Below are positions 43,322-52,467 of a DNA stretch of 64,000 nucleotides, piece by piece. Position numbers and translations under genes: made by a program. Below the pieces are notes generated by a model that was not told where the DNA came from, made no database searches, and saw only the letters and a program-made list of their open reading frames with translations. Source of the DNA: Bacillota bacterium (GTDB taxonomy: Bacteria > Bacillota > UBA4882 > UBA8346); assembly GCA_023435565.1 (NCBI GenBank), contig JAEYRN010000001.1, forward strand, positions 1 to 64,000, written 5' to 3'. How positions within the stretch are numbered: the first letter of the stretch is position 1; each line of letters begins with the position of its first letter.

Positions 43322-44395
43322 CTAAATTTTAGTAGACTTGGCTAAATTAACAATAGTTGAAATGACCGAATGAATTCCGTTATTGATCCGGCTTGTGTTC
43401 ATGGCCTCGATGTATTTATTTCTTAACATATATACCGAGTTAATAGCATTTAATAGAGACTCAGGGCTTAGATCTTCCTCGGGTAAAACTTTACTAAACC
43501 CTTGTTTCTCAAAAGAAAGAGCATTCAAAATTTGATCGCCGCGGCTGGCTTGTTTGGATAAAGGAATTAAGATATTTGGTTTCTTCAGCGCCAAAAGTTC
43601 AAAGAGTGTGGTTGCGCCTGCTCTTGAAATTATCAGATTTGACATAGCCATTAAATGAGGTAACTCTTCATTAACATAGTCAAATTGTTTGTATCCGTTC
43701 TTATTATTTAAACTGGAATCGATACCATTTTTACCACAGAGATGGCAAAGATTAAATTTATCAGTAATTTGACTCAGTATGCTCCGGATAGCATTATTTA
43801 GTATTTCCGAACCCTGGCTGCCTCCTATGACCATTAAAACCGGTTTATTATCATTAAAACTACAGATACGTTTCCCGTTAGCGGCATCTCCCCGAAGCAG
43901 GCTTTCTCTTACCGGTAATCCGGTAAGAATCCCTTTGGAAAGAGGAAGGTAATTTTTTGTTTCCGGAAAAGTATAGCAAATTTTAGTTGCAAAAGGGATC
44001 GAGAGCTTATTGGCAAGGCCTGGTGTGATATCAGATTCATGAATCACTACCGGGATCCGGTAAAACCATGCAGCCCAAACAACCGGAGAGGAAACGAAAC
44101 CGCCTTTACTAAATACTACTTTCGGTTTTATTTTGGCGATGATAGCCAACGCCTGGGTAAATCCCCTAAAAATACGAAGTATGTCGGTTAAGTTTTTAAG
44201 ATCCAAATAACGACGAAGTTTTCCGGCATGGATCGGATGAAAGGGAATTCCAAGAGGCTCAATTAATTGACGCTCCATTCCTTCCTTGGTCCCGATATAA
44301 TGAACTTCAAATCCGGCAGCTTTTAATTCCGGGATTAGGGCGATATTTGGAGTAATATGCCCGGCTGTTCCTCCCCCGGTGAGAATTATCCGCAC
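43322..44395 (-). CDS. murG: Lipid II synthase MurG
   Basis: 357 residues. TGGGTAGHITPNIAL, HESDITPGLANK, GGSQGSEILNNAI and SRAGATTLFELLALKKPNI are the known donor/acceptor site motifs. It transfers GlcNAc from UDP-GlcNAc to lipid I at the inner face of the cytoplasmic membrane. Isolated here rather than in a dcw cluster. Divergence at VPEEDLSPESLL-type C-terminal motifs is ordinary. Confidence 0.95.
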   Translation of the reverse strand: MRIILTGGGTAGHITPNIALIPELKAAGFEVHYIGTKEGMERQLIEPLGIPFHPIHAGKLRRYLDLKNLTDILRIFRGFTQALAIIAKIKPKVVFSKGGFVSSPVVWAAWFYRIPVVIHESDITPGLANKLSIPFATKICYTFPETKNYLPLSKGILTGLPVRESLLRGDAANGKRICSFNDNKPVLMVIGGSQGSEILNNAIRSILSQITDKFNLCHLCGKNGIDSSLNNKNGYKQFDYVNEELPHLMAMSNLIISRAGATTLFELLALKKPNILIPLSKQASRGDQILNALSFEKQGFSKVLPEEDLSPESLLNAINSVYMLRNKYIEAMNTSRINNGIHSVISTIVNLAKSTKI

Positions 44396-44567
44396 TTAGG
44401 TTCCTCCTTATTTTGGGACGATATTATCTATTTGGAAAAAATCATTCTATGTTTTGTCGGAAAATATTTAGTCCATATAATAAATATTTATTATTCTTTT
44501 TAATAATAATATTCTTTCAGATTATATGAATTCAAATAGTATTGTTTCCATGGGTCATAACTAGTTA

Positions 44568-45293
44568 TTAAAGTATTTTACTTAAAAATTGCTTAGTCCG
44601 GTCGTTCCTAGGCTTAGAGAACAATTGATCCGGCGTCCCTTCTTCAATGATTTCACCTTCATCCATGAACAAAACCCGGTGGGCCACTTCTTTGGCAAAG
44701 CCCATCTCATGAGTGACAACCAGCATTGTCATACCATCCCGCGCTAAGTCCTTCATTACATCCAAGACTTCTTGGATCATTTCCGGATCCAAGGCCGAAG
44801 TTGGCTCATCAAAGAGCATTACTTTAGGGCGCATCGCCAGAGCCCGGGCAATGGCAATTCTTTGTTGTTGGCCGCCTGATAAGTGATCGGGATAGGCATC
44901 GGCTTTAAGGCGAAGCCCAACTCTATCAAGTAATTGGTAAGCCCTGGAGTCTGCTTCTTCTTGAGTAAGTCCCCTGACTTTGATTGGAGCTAAGGTTATG
45001 TTTTCCAAAGCAGTTTTATGGGGAAATAAATTAAATCGTTGAAAGACCATTCCTACTTCAGCACGGACTTCATTCACATTAATTATGGAGTGGTCGGTTA
45101 CATCCAAGTTCTCAATATAAATATGGCCTCCGGAGGGCTTTTCCAATAGATTAAGACAGCGTAAGAAGGTGCTTTTTCCTGAACCGCTGGGACCAATGAC
45201 GCAAATTACTTCTCCCTGTTGCACATGAGCGTTAACCCCTTTTAACACATGGAGATGATGAAAACGCTTATGGAGATTTTCAACTCTAATCAT
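44568..45293 (-). CDS. Polar amino acid ABC transporter ATPase (GlnQ/HisP type)
   Basis: 241 residues. Walker A GPSGSGKSTFLR, signature LSGGQQQRIAIARAL, Walker B VMLFDEPTSALD and VVTHEMGFA are those of amino acid importers. Last gene of the binding protein-permease-ATPase operon; its start overlaps the permease stop by 8 bases. Substrate not assigned. Confidence 0.94.
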   Translation of the reverse strand: MIRVENLHKRFHHLHVLKGVNAHVQQGEVICVIGPSGSGKSTFLRCLNLLEKPSGGHIYIENLDVTDHSIINVNEVRAEVGMVFQRFNLFPHKTALENITLAPIKVRGLTQEEADSRAYQLLDRVGLRLKADAYPDHLSGGQQQRIAIARALAMRPKVMLFDEPTSALDPEMIQEVLDVMKDLARDGMTMLVVTHEMGFAKEVAHRVLFMDEGEIIEEGTPDQLFSKPRNDRTKQFLSKIL

Positions 45294-46254
45294 TTACTTT
45301 CAACCTCCTCTCCAACCGGGCGACAATTCTGGTAAAAGGTATAGTCATCAAGAGAAAAAGCAAACCAACTTCAAGCCAGGTTTCAGTCGGGCGATAAGAA
45401 CGAGTTACAATAACTTGGGCTTTGCGGACCAGTTCCTCCATTCCGATAACTGAGACTAATGAAGAATCCTTAAGCATTGCGATAAACTCATTGCCTAAGG
45501 GCGGGATAACCCGTTTTAGGGCTTGAGGAAGTATCACATAGCGCATTGATTGCCGATAAGTCATACCCAGAGAACGGGCTGCTTCCATTTGACCTTTATC
45601 GATCGATTGAATACCAGCTCGAATAATTTCAGCCACATAGGCGCCGCTGTTAATACTCAAAGCCAGTAACGCAGACAAGAATGGATTGAGAGGTATAGGC
45701 TGTCCATTGTTAAAAAGCATGCCCAAAAGGGGTGGGGAACCAAAATGGATCATGAAAATTTGGACTAAAAGCGGGGTGCCCCGAATAAAGTCCACATAAA
45801 TCCCGGTAAGCATATTAATAATTTTATTATGGACCACTCTTGCCACTCCGGTGAAAGTACCGATTACGATTCCATTAAATACGGCAACAATGGTCAAAAA
45901 GAGAGTCATTAAAGCTCCAAGTAGAAGAGGGGGTAAGCTTAACCACATGTAATAGATTGAGGTTTCCGGAATACTGATTGTAATGGTATTGTCTCCAGGC
46001 TTAACAGTTAGGTTACGTTTTTCATTTCGATAATTAGGAAGGTTTCGTAGTTCAATTTGATGGATTTCTTCCGTTATATCTTGAAAAGTATAAGGGGTCT
46101 TATGGCCAGTATTGGTACCATCTAACCAAATTTGTGCTCCGGGAGGGTTGGAAATAATTTTCAAACTCGCTCCATTGACCGGAGCTCCCCAAAAAATAAT
46201 AAAAAATCCCATTAATAGGAATAAAATTACATAATTTAGGAAACAATAATGTTT
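45286..46254 (-). CDS. Amino acid ABC permease with N-terminal PEGA domain
   Basis: 322 residues from the GTG at 46254 (AAAGGG, 8-9 nt). An N-terminal membrane helix (VILFLLMGFFIIFWGA) is followed by a PEGA-type domain at about 29-95 (SLKIISNPPGAQIWLDGTNT, TPYTF), which topology places outside the cytoplasmic membrane. Then comes a standard HisM/GlnP permease with GTPLLVQIF and the EAA loop QMEAARSLGMTYRQSMRYVI. Usual permeases of this type have about 215-230 residues and no such domain. PEGA domains are associated with surface or wall binding. The binding protein gene lies upstream. Confidence 0.9.
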   Translation of the reverse strand, partial: KHYCFLNYVILFLLMGFFIIFWGAPVNGASLKIISNPPGAQIWLDGTNTGHKTPYTFQDITEEIHQIELRNLPNYRNEKRNLTVKPGDNTITISIPETSIYYMWLSLPPLLLGALMTLFLTIVAVFNGIVIGTFTGVARVVHNKIINMLTGIYVDFIRGTPLLVQIFMIHFGSPPLLGMLFNNGQPIPLNPFLSALLALSINSGAYVAEIIRAGIQSIDKGQMEAARSLGMTYRQSMRYVILPQALKRVIPPLGNEFIAMLKDSSLVSVIGMEELVRKAQVIVTRSYRPTETWLEVGLLFLLMTIPFTRIVARLERRLKVND

Positions 46255-46339
46255 CACGATAAACACCCTTTTTTTTCCTGGAAAAAACAATACGGTCAAA
46301 CAGCGTTGTTTCGCAGTTTGACCGTAATCGAAAATCCAG

Positions 46340-47080
46340 TTAATTTCCAGATTTATACTTTTGTTCTAACTCGGCTAATTTGCCGTTATTCCTTAATGTT
46401 TCTAATGCCTTATTAATTTTTTCAAGCAATTCGGTGTTTTCTTTTTTTACTCCGATACCATAATCTTCCTTTTCGACATCGGCAATTTCAACCATTTTGA
46501 GGCCTGTGGTTTTACTGATTGCTTTTGAGGCTACCAAGTCATCCATTACAGCGGCATCAGCATTATTGTTGAGTAACTCCTGAACGGCTTGGGGATTGGT
46601 ATCAAATCGTTTCATTTTAACATTCTTTATTTTTGTGGCATAAAGGTCGCCGGTGGTGCCGTTTTGTACTGCAACGGTCTTGCCGATTAATTCTGCCGGG
46701 GTTTTAATGGTGTTATTATCTTCTTTAATAACTATAACTTGTTTGATCGTGAAGTAGGGGTCGGAGAAATTAATCTGTTTTTGACGTTCTTCAGTAATAG
46801 TCATGGCTGAGATTAAGCAGTCGTAGTTTCCATTTAACAATCCGGGGATGATCCCGTCCCAACCGATATTTTGGAGTTTCAATTCCATTTTCAGTTCATC
46901 GGCGATCATTTTAATCAGTTCCATATCAAACCCAACATAATTACCAGATGCGTCGATACTTTCAAAAGGTTCATAGGTAGCATCGGTACCGACATTTAAA
47001 ACTTTCTTTGATTGAAGACAGCCCGCGGACAATGCTAAAATCATTACTGAAATTATAGATATCCAAAGAAATTTTTTCAA
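46340..47080 (-). CDS. Amino acid ABC transporter substrate-binding lipoprotein
   Basis: 246 residues. Lipoprotein signal with lipobox LSAGC (Cys21). The solute-binding family 3 fold is shown by GTDATYEPFESIDASGNYVG, FDMELIKMIADEL, ISAMTITEERQKQINFSDPY and VAVQNGTTGD. Captures a polar amino acid outside the membrane for the downstream permease and ATPase. First gene of the three-gene operon. Confidence 0.94.
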   Translation of the reverse strand: MKKFLWISIISVMILALSAGCLQSKKVLNVGTDATYEPFESIDASGNYVGFDMELIKMIADELKMELKLQNIGWDGIIPGLLNGNYDCLISAMTITEERQKQINFSDPYFTIKQVIVIKEDNNTIKTPAELIGKTVAVQNGTTGDLYATKIKNVKMKRFDTNPQAVQELLNNNADAAVMDDLVASKAISKTTGLKMVEIADVEKEDYGIGVKKENTELLEKINKALETLRNNGKLAELEQKYKSGN

Positions 47081-47112
47081 AAAAGCACCCCCCGTTTACA
47101 TTATTATTTAAA

Positions 47113-47141
47113 TTATATCTTACTTTTAGTTAAAATGTAAA
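47113..47141 (-). promoter_or_regulatory. Candidate promoter of the amino acid importer
   Basis: On the minus strand TATAAT (47118-47113) is preceded after 17 bp by TTACAT (47141-47136). The -10 is perfect, the -35 weak. Confidence 0.45.
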
Positions 47142-47259
47142 GTTCTTGTCAGTTGACGCTTTCATTAAGTTAGGGAACGATAAATGGGATTAAATAAATC
47201 ATAATCTATTAGGGGAATATAATTTAGGGTCTTAAATAATAAGCAAGGTGAGACTAAGT

Positions 47260-48261
47260 ATGAAAACTTTGACTGTAGAAAAGCCCTCAAACTTTCAGAG
47301 TATTACGTGGGATACGGCTTCGGATAATTGTGTTGCAATGATTGAAGACTTACTAAGTAAGGAAATCGCCGACATTCAAGGGGTAATAAGGGAGATTTGT
47401 CGTTATACTTTAAATGCAGGAGGTAAAAGGGTACGCCCCTTATTGGTTTGGTACAGTGGCTTACTTTTTGGTAGGGAATCCGAGGATTTAAAACGAACGG
47501 CAGTAGCGGCTGAATTAATTCATATGGCGTCATTAATTCATGATGATATCATTGACGGCTCTGAATTTAGACACAACCGGCCAACCGCTCAAATAATCTG
47601 GGGTAACCATCAGGCGGTGCTGGGTGGAGATTGTTTATTTGCAAAAGCATTCGGGATTTTAGCGAAAAATACATTTAGCGAACCTTTGGCAATTATGGTG
47701 GAAGCGATTCAAAACATGTGCCAGGGTGAAATAACGCAAGACAAGGAACAATTCAATTCAATGATTGGAATCGAGGATTATTATGATCGAATTTCCAAAA
47801 AAACTGCCGCTTTAATTAAAGCCTCCTGTATGGCAGGGGCTGTAGTATCTGGAGCGGATAATAGTCAAATTGAAGCTATCGGTCGGTTTGGTTTAAATTT
47901 GGGTTTGGCTTTTCAAATTATCGATGATATTTTAGACCTTTGCGGCGATGAGAGAAAAATGGGCAAGCCTAAGTATACTGACTTAATTAAGGGAAATCTA
48001 ACGTTACCGGTGCTTTTATTAATGAAAGAGCCTCAATATCAAGTGTGGCTGAGAGATATATTGAAAAAACAAGGTATCGATAAGCCAATATTAACTGAGA
48101 TTGAAAGAGTAGTCAAAGAGTCGGGAGTAATGGAACTGGCGTTTACATTGGGAGTGTCTCATCTTGATGAAGCTAGAAACATATTGAAAGATTTCGCTGA
48201 AAACCCAGCACAACAATTTTTAGAGAACTTTACCTATATTCTTCAAGCGCGAGCGAATTAA
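47260..48261 (+). CDS. Polyprenyl (probably heptaprenyl) diphosphate synthase
   Basis: 333 residues; the GTG at 47248 lies in the AAGGTGAG site, so the ATG at 47260 is chosen. First Asp-rich motif LIHDDIIDGSEFRHNRPT, GGDCLFAKAF, and second motif FQIIDDILDL with the GKPKYTDLIKGNLTLPVLL tail define trans-prenyltransferases of the HepT/IspB group. It elongates farnesyl diphosphate with isopentenyl diphosphate to the menaquinone side chain. It converges on a YtpB-like gene, which in Bacillus uses the same polyprenyl diphosphate. Confidence 0.93.
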   Translation: MKTLTVEKPSNFQSITWDTASDNCVAMIEDLLSKEIADIQGVIREICRYTLNAGGKRVRPLLVWYSGLLFGRESEDLKRTAVAAELIHMASLIHDDIIDGSEFRHNRPTAQIIWGNHQAVLGGDCLFAKAFGILAKNTFSEPLAIMVEAIQNMCQGEITQDKEQFNSMIGIEDYYDRISKKTAALIKASCMAGAVVSGADNSQIEAIGRFGLNLGLAFQIIDDILDLCGDERKMGKPKYTDLIKGNLTLPVLLLMKEPQYQVWLRDILKKQGIDKPILTEIERVVKESGVMELAFTLGVSHLDEARNILKDFAENPAQQFLENFTYILQARAN

Positions 48262-48345
48262 TGATTTAATAGTGGCCGAAAACATGGAGGCAAGAGAAAT
48301 GGATTGTGGATTAAAGAAGTTTTTTTAGAGAGACCGGATAAAAAG

Positions 48346-49377
48346 TTATATTTTTTTTGATACTCTCAACAATCTACAACTACGATGATAAAGACGACAT
48401 ATGAAGCCGGCATGTTTAACCAGACTATGACTGATGTCTATATTTTCGGGGTTGAGTGCTTTGGAATCGGAAAGATACATTGCTAATAAACCACGAATAC
48501 TAGTAAGGTGGAAAGATGGATTGGGAAGGGCAAGGCAGGTTTGGATTGATTTATTAATAAACAAAGTCAGCCGAGACCGGCATTCACAAGGATTTTGGTA
48601 TTGAAAGGTAAAATTATAATCCCCCATCTCCCGGTCTTCTTGAGCGTCGATGAAATAGTCCAACAAGATGTGCAGACCGGTCACCCAGGGAAAGTAAGCT
48701 CGGTCAATCGCCTCTATTACTTTAGGATTTAGGTTTGGCTCCGAGGAAATTGCATAAAGGAGAAACATACCTAAGGTTGAGCCGGTGGCCGCCGCATATT
48801 CCCACCAATGGATATCGGTTACTGGGTCTAGGTTTTCGATGGCCCAATCTCGTAAACGAGGTTCGCGTATTTTCAAAGATAAATGTTTATATGATTGTAA
48901 TTGGGAGTATCTTTGGACATAGGTTGTGATTTTCGGCAGTACAAGATGATACGAAGAGTTTTTCTCAATTTCTTGGCGGCAAGTATTTACTAAATTTTCG
49001 AGGTAACCCCGATCGGTTTTATAGGGATATTTACTATAGTAATCCGAAACGGGACGCTTCGGGTCGATAGCATCCAGCATTGCCAGATGTAGTTGGAAAA
49101 AGGCAGATTCGTCCATCACCCCGGCACGGTCGCAAAGATTGTCCAAATAATCGCTGATTGTCTGAAAAGCTACTATGAACCTGACGGCGCTCGATATATT
49201 AGTTTGGGGGTAGAGAGCATAAAAGCTACCTCCCTGGGCGTGAAACTTTTTTGATTTTATACTTGATAAAGCCTGAGCCCGCAATTCCCTCGCCGGTATT
49301 TGCTCCGCCATACTACTCCAATAGTTAAGCTCTTTTGAGACTAATGGAAATACTTTCGAAATAAAACGGATAATCAT
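48346..49377 (-). CDS. ytpB: YtpB-like tetraprenyl-beta-curcumene synthase (DUF2600)
   Basis: 343 residues. The DUF2600 landmarks are clear: RELRAQALSSIKSKKFHAQGG in part, DYLDNLCDRAG, WWEYAAATGS, HILLDYFIDAQEDREMGD. In Bacillus, YtpB converts long prenyl diphosphates to curcumene-type sesquarterpenes, later cyclised by a squalene-hopene cyclase homologue. Asp-rich DYFIDAQED replaces the classical DDxxD. Head-to-head convergence with the polyprenyl synthase supports the assignment. No cyclase gene is seen in the window. Confidence 0.88.
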   Translation of the reverse strand: MIIRFISKVFPLVSKELNYWSSMAEQIPARELRAQALSSIKSKKFHAQGGSFYALYPQTNISSAVRFIVAFQTISDYLDNLCDRAGVMDESAFFQLHLAMLDAIDPKRPVSDYYSKYPYKTDRGYLENLVNTCRQEIEKNSSYHLVLPKITTYVQRYSQLQSYKHLSLKIREPRLRDWAIENLDPVTDIHWWEYAAATGSTLGMFLLYAISSEPNLNPKVIEAIDRAYFPWVTGLHILLDYFIDAQEDREMGDYNFTFQYQNPCECRSRLTLFINKSIQTCLALPNPSFHLTSIRGLLAMYLSDSKALNPENIDISHSLVKHAGFICRLYHRSCRLLRVSKKI

Positions 49378-49594
49378 TTTACACTCAACTCTATAATTTA
49401 GATAGACTCTTTAGAATGCTAAATTTATTTAGTAGACCCCAAAGACAGTATCTTTCCGAAAATAAATTTCATACCTTAATTTATAATTAAAAAAAGGAAA
49501 AAGAAAAGTTTTAAAAAATATTATTAGTAGCTGCTATTAAGCATTCTCTAAAGAGAGTTTTATGGACTAGTTTAATAATAAAGGAGCGAGGCAC

Positions 49595-50263
49595 ATTAAT
49601 ACTTTAAAATATCCTAAAAACTTGTTTAACCAGGAGCATACCATCGCTCCGCATATTTTTAAAGGATTAGATTATGCTTGGGAAGTATTGCCAAGAATTA
49701 AGGATTTTATTAAAGAAATTGCAAAGGAGTTGCCGTCAGATTTTGAGCAAATAGCGGAGAGTGTATGGGTGGGCAAGGGAACGGAAATTGATGATTCAGT
49801 CAGGATTAAAGGGCCGGCGATTATTGGTTGTGATTGCGCTATCAGGCATACTGCCTATATACGGGAAAATGTTATCGTTGGAAACGGAGTGATTATCGGT
49901 AACTCTACGGAACTAAAGAATGCATTACTCTTTGACAAAGTTGAGGTACCCCATTTTAATTATGTCGGCGACTCAGTTCTTGGCTACAAAGCGCATCTTG
50001 GGGCAGGGGTAATCCTCTCAAACTTAAAATCCGCTAAAGACAATATTGTAATTTCAATTGGGAGCGGCGAAGTTCTCGATACCGGCCTTAAAAAGTTTGG
50101 AGCATTAATTGGAGACTTTGCGGAGATTGGTTGTAATGCGGTTTTAAATCCTGGGACGATCATTGGCAAAGAGAGTATTGTCTATCCCTTAACTATGGTG
50201 AGGGGTATAATTCCTGAGAAGCATATTTTGAAGAACGATGGAACTCTGGTTCCCAAAAGCTAA
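49595..50263 (+). CDS. Left-handed beta-helix (hexapeptide) protein, GlmU-C-like, probable ATT start
   Basis: 222 residues if begun at the ATT at 49595, 8 nt after GGAG in AAGGAGCGAGG. The frame has no ATG or GTG nearby, and the TTG at 49622 lacks a ribosome site. Residues before that TTG (MNTLKYPKN, then LFNQEHTIAP) match the N-terminus of the family, so an upstream start is needed. Hexapeptide repeats run from about residue 75 (GPAIIGCDCAIRHTAYIREN, VIVGNGVIIGNSTELKNALL). The family is annotated as nucleotidyltransferase-like, but no N-terminal nucleotide-binding domain is present. Substrate unknown; probably an acyl or acetyl transferase. Confidence 0.85.
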   Translation: MNTLKYPKNLFNQEHTIAPHIFKGLDYAWEVLPRIKDFIKEIAKELPSDFEQIAESVWVGKGTEIDDSVRIKGPAIIGCDCAIRHTAYIRENVIVGNGVIIGNSTELKNALLFDKVEVPHFNYVGDSVLGYKAHLGAGVILSNLKSAKDNIVISIGSGEVLDTGLKKFGALIGDFAEIGCNAVLNPGTIIGKESIVYPLTMVRGIIPEKHILKNDGTLVPKS

Positions 50264-50265
50264 AA

Positions 50266-50288
50266 GGCGCTCTTAGTGAGCGCCCTTT
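50266..50288. terminator. Terminator after the beta-helix gene
   Basis: GGCGCTC (50266-50272) pairs with GAGCGCC (50278-50284), followed by TTTT; A-run upstream makes it usable from both strands. Confidence 0.85.
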
Positions 50289-50319
50289 TAATAAGCAAAT
50301 CGATTAGACGATATTAGGG

Positions 50320-50535
50320 TTATTCGATAGAAACAGCTGTCCCGCTGGTAGTGACCATGAGCATTCCTTCTCAAATTACTTCGTAGTCAAGATCCACTCC
50401 GACTACCGCATTAGCACCACGTCTTTCGGCTTGAACCTCAGTGATGCTGACGAAAATGTCTCTGATGATTTTGGCCCCCCATGATTGCTTCTCCCGTAAC
50501 AATACCATGGTAAGAATTAATTGATTTTTATTTCT
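50320..50535 (-). pseudogene. Decayed YbjQ/DUF74-family gene
   Basis: On the minus strand the family blocks appear in order but in broken frames: GIVTGEAIMG, then after a shift at a G-run AKIIRDIFVSIT, then EVQAERRGANAVVGVDLDYEVI, an in-frame TGA, and EGMLMVTTSGTAVSIE before the final stop (50320-50322). The segment that should follow FVSIT in intact members (about 20 residues of charged helix) is missing, as is part of the N-terminus. Frameshift, nonsense codon and deletions together mark a pseudogene. Confidence 0.82.
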
Positions 50536-50568
50536 CATCATCCAAATCGGTATTTGGATAATGTAATT

Positions 50569-51804
50569 TTAGGGTGTAACCGTCATAATTTTTCGCGCAA
50601 TCTCCGGATATTTTGCTACAAATCTCAACTCTCGCTCTGTTAAAGGTTTTTGTGTATGGACATTGGCATAACGGACAAGATCTAGAACGGTACGGGCTTC
50701 CTCATCATTTTTAAATTCGATTTCCATTTTTTCATATACATTTCGGAAACCTTTGATTCCACCGTATTCTCCGGTTGTTATCATACGGCCGGTTTCAATA
50801 ATCTCAGGCTCTCCTCGACCGAGTTCCTCGTAGTCGTAAAGCTCATAGTTCTTTCGATCTTTTAATGCTCCATCGGCATGAATACCTGATTCATGAGCAA
50901 AAGCGTTCCAACCAACTCCTACTTGGTTGATTGGAATTGGGACACCGAAGGCATAGGAAGCATATTTAGCCAACTGCCAACTCTTTGAGAGGTCAATATT
51001 TTGATCCAATTGATATTTACCGGCAAAACCGCTTGACTTCAAAAGCGCCAATATTACTGAGACCAGGTCTGCGTTACCGGCCCTTTCTCCCATGCCGTTG
51101 ACAGTGGTATTGATATAAGCGTCCACTCCGCTATCGACAGCCGCTTTGGCGCCAGCCACCGAACAAGCAACAACCATCCCTAGATCGTTATGGCAATGGA
51201 GTTCCACATCGATCTTTATCTGAGTGGCGATTGTCTTGACCCTTTCATAAATGGTAAAAGGGTCATCATAACCCAAAGTATCGCAATAACGAAACCGGTT
51301 TGCTCCGACGGCTTTGGCTTTACCGGCAAACTCAATCAAAAATTCCATGTCGGTCCGGGACGCGTCTTCGGCATTAACTCCAATGCTTTCGGCGCCCAAT
51401 TCTTTTGCTAGTTTGACAGAAGCCAACATATCAGTGATCACATCGGTTTTGGTTTTTTTCCCAAAATATTTGTTATCAATCAATTGGTTGGAAGTCGAGG
51501 CAGAAACATTAATATGTTTCAATCCCGGTACTAAAGTGAAGGCTTCTTTCACATCAGCCGGAATCGCCCTCATCCAACCTTCAAGCCTAATCGGAGCTAG
51601 CACTCCTGCTGCGGCCAGTTCCAAGTTGGCGTTGAGATAATTTGTTTCATGCCGAGTGGTTGGAAAACCGAATTCGCTTTGAAAAATTCCCATTTCGTTT
51701 AACATCAGATTGATAATAGTTTTTTCAAGCTTTGCCAAACCCAATCGGGATGTTTGAACCCCGTCCCGATTTGTAACGTCAATAATTTTGATTACGTTAG
51801 CCAT
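50569..51804 (-). CDS. Homocitrate synthase-like / isopropylmalate synthase family enzyme
   Basis: 411 residues. An HMGL-like TIM barrel with IIDVTNRDGVQTSRLGL, HCHNDLGMVVA (metal-binding His pair), NTTVNGMGERAGNADL and the HESGIHADGALKD lid. It lacks the LeuA C-terminal regulatory domain, which fits NifV/homocitrate synthases. It condenses acetyl-CoA with a 2-oxo acid. No nitrogenase or lysine genes adjoin, so the physiological substrate is open. Confidence 0.88.
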   Translation of the reverse strand: MANVIKIIDVTNRDGVQTSRLGLAKLEKTIINLMLNEMGIFQSEFGFPTTRHETNYLNANLELAAAGVLAPIRLEGWMRAIPADVKEAFTLVPGLKHINVSASTSNQLIDNKYFGKKTKTDVITDMLASVKLAKELGAESIGVNAEDASRTDMEFLIEFAGKAKAVGANRFRYCDTLGYDDPFTIYERVKTIATQIKIDVELHCHNDLGMVVACSVAGAKAAVDSGVDAYINTTVNGMGERAGNADLVSVILALLKSSGFAGKYQLDQNIDLSKSWQLAKYASYAFGVPIPINQVGVGWNAFAHESGIHADGALKDRKNYELYDYEELGRGEPEIIETGRMITTGEYGGIKGFRNVYEKMEIEFKNDEEARTVLDLVRYANVHTQKPLTERELRFVAKYPEIARKIMTVTP

Positions 51805-52145
51805 AATATTTCCTCACTTTCATTACTTTATATAAAGTCTTATAAATATTCCAATTAGTAAATATATATTATTATAGAAAATATAACATTATTTACGATT
51901 TGTCAAGGATAAATTGGAAAAAGAACTGTATACAGAATGAGCAGTGGACTATGAATATTTATAAATTGATGGTAATGTGTATTAATAAATTTATTGATAT
52001 GTCTTTACGGTAAAAGAGTTTGATCGGTGGAAAGTTGAGTTAATTATAAATATTATGATAAACTTTTAATGGTTATTCCGGGTTGGTTGAATAAGGAGTT
52101 TGACGGGGTTCGGGCTATTCTATTAGTGGATAAAGCAAAACCCTA
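51805..52145. other. Gene-free stretch upstream of the tyrS leader
   Basis: A+T-rich, with short ORFs lacking ribosome sites; nothing recognised. It should hold the promoter of the homocitrate-synthase-like gene. Confidence 0.4.
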
Positions 52146-52174
52146 TTGCCTCTTACCTAATAAAGTGGTATAAT
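52146..52174 (+). promoter_or_regulatory. Sigma-A promoter of tyrS
   Basis: TTGCCT (52146-52151), 17-bp spacer, TATAAT (52169-52174). Transcription should begin near 52181, at the 5' side of the T-box. Confidence 0.85.
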
Positions 52175-52189
52175 TCTTTCAAATTTGAT

Positions 52190-52440
52190 TATCCAATACG
52201 GCAATGATGGAGTATTAGAAACCCTTCGTGGTGACAACAGAGAACGGGTGGAGCTGCAAACCCGTCGGACGCGATTGGTGAATTACCCTCCTGAGCCTTG
52301 AGTTGAAACTTGATTCAAGAAGTAAATTTCAATGGGTCCGCCCATTAAAGCGGTCAGAGGCGCGTCAGTTATTTTAGCGCGTAAAATAAGGTGGTACCAC
52401 GACCTTTCGTCCTTATATTGGGATGAGGGGTTTTTTATTT
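52190..52440 (+). promoter_or_regulatory. Tyrosine-specific T-box riboswitch
   Basis: The universal T-box AAGGTGGTACCACG (52389-52402) is present. It can form the antiterminator, and 3' of it ACCTTTCGTCC pairs with GGGATGAGGGGT ahead of TTTTTTATTTTT as terminator. Stem I spans about 52195-52300. The codon TAC at 52284-52286, in AATTACC opposite the AGTATTAGAA side, is the probable specifier for tRNA-Tyr. Uncharged tRNA-Tyr should allow readthrough into tyrS. Confidence 0.92.
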
Positions 52441-52467
52441 TTAATTTATTTACGAGGAGGAATCCCA

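Noticed and set aside
50569..51804. Nitrogen fixation locus
   Set aside because: The enzyme resembles NifV, but no other nif gene is near and related enzymes serve other pathways.
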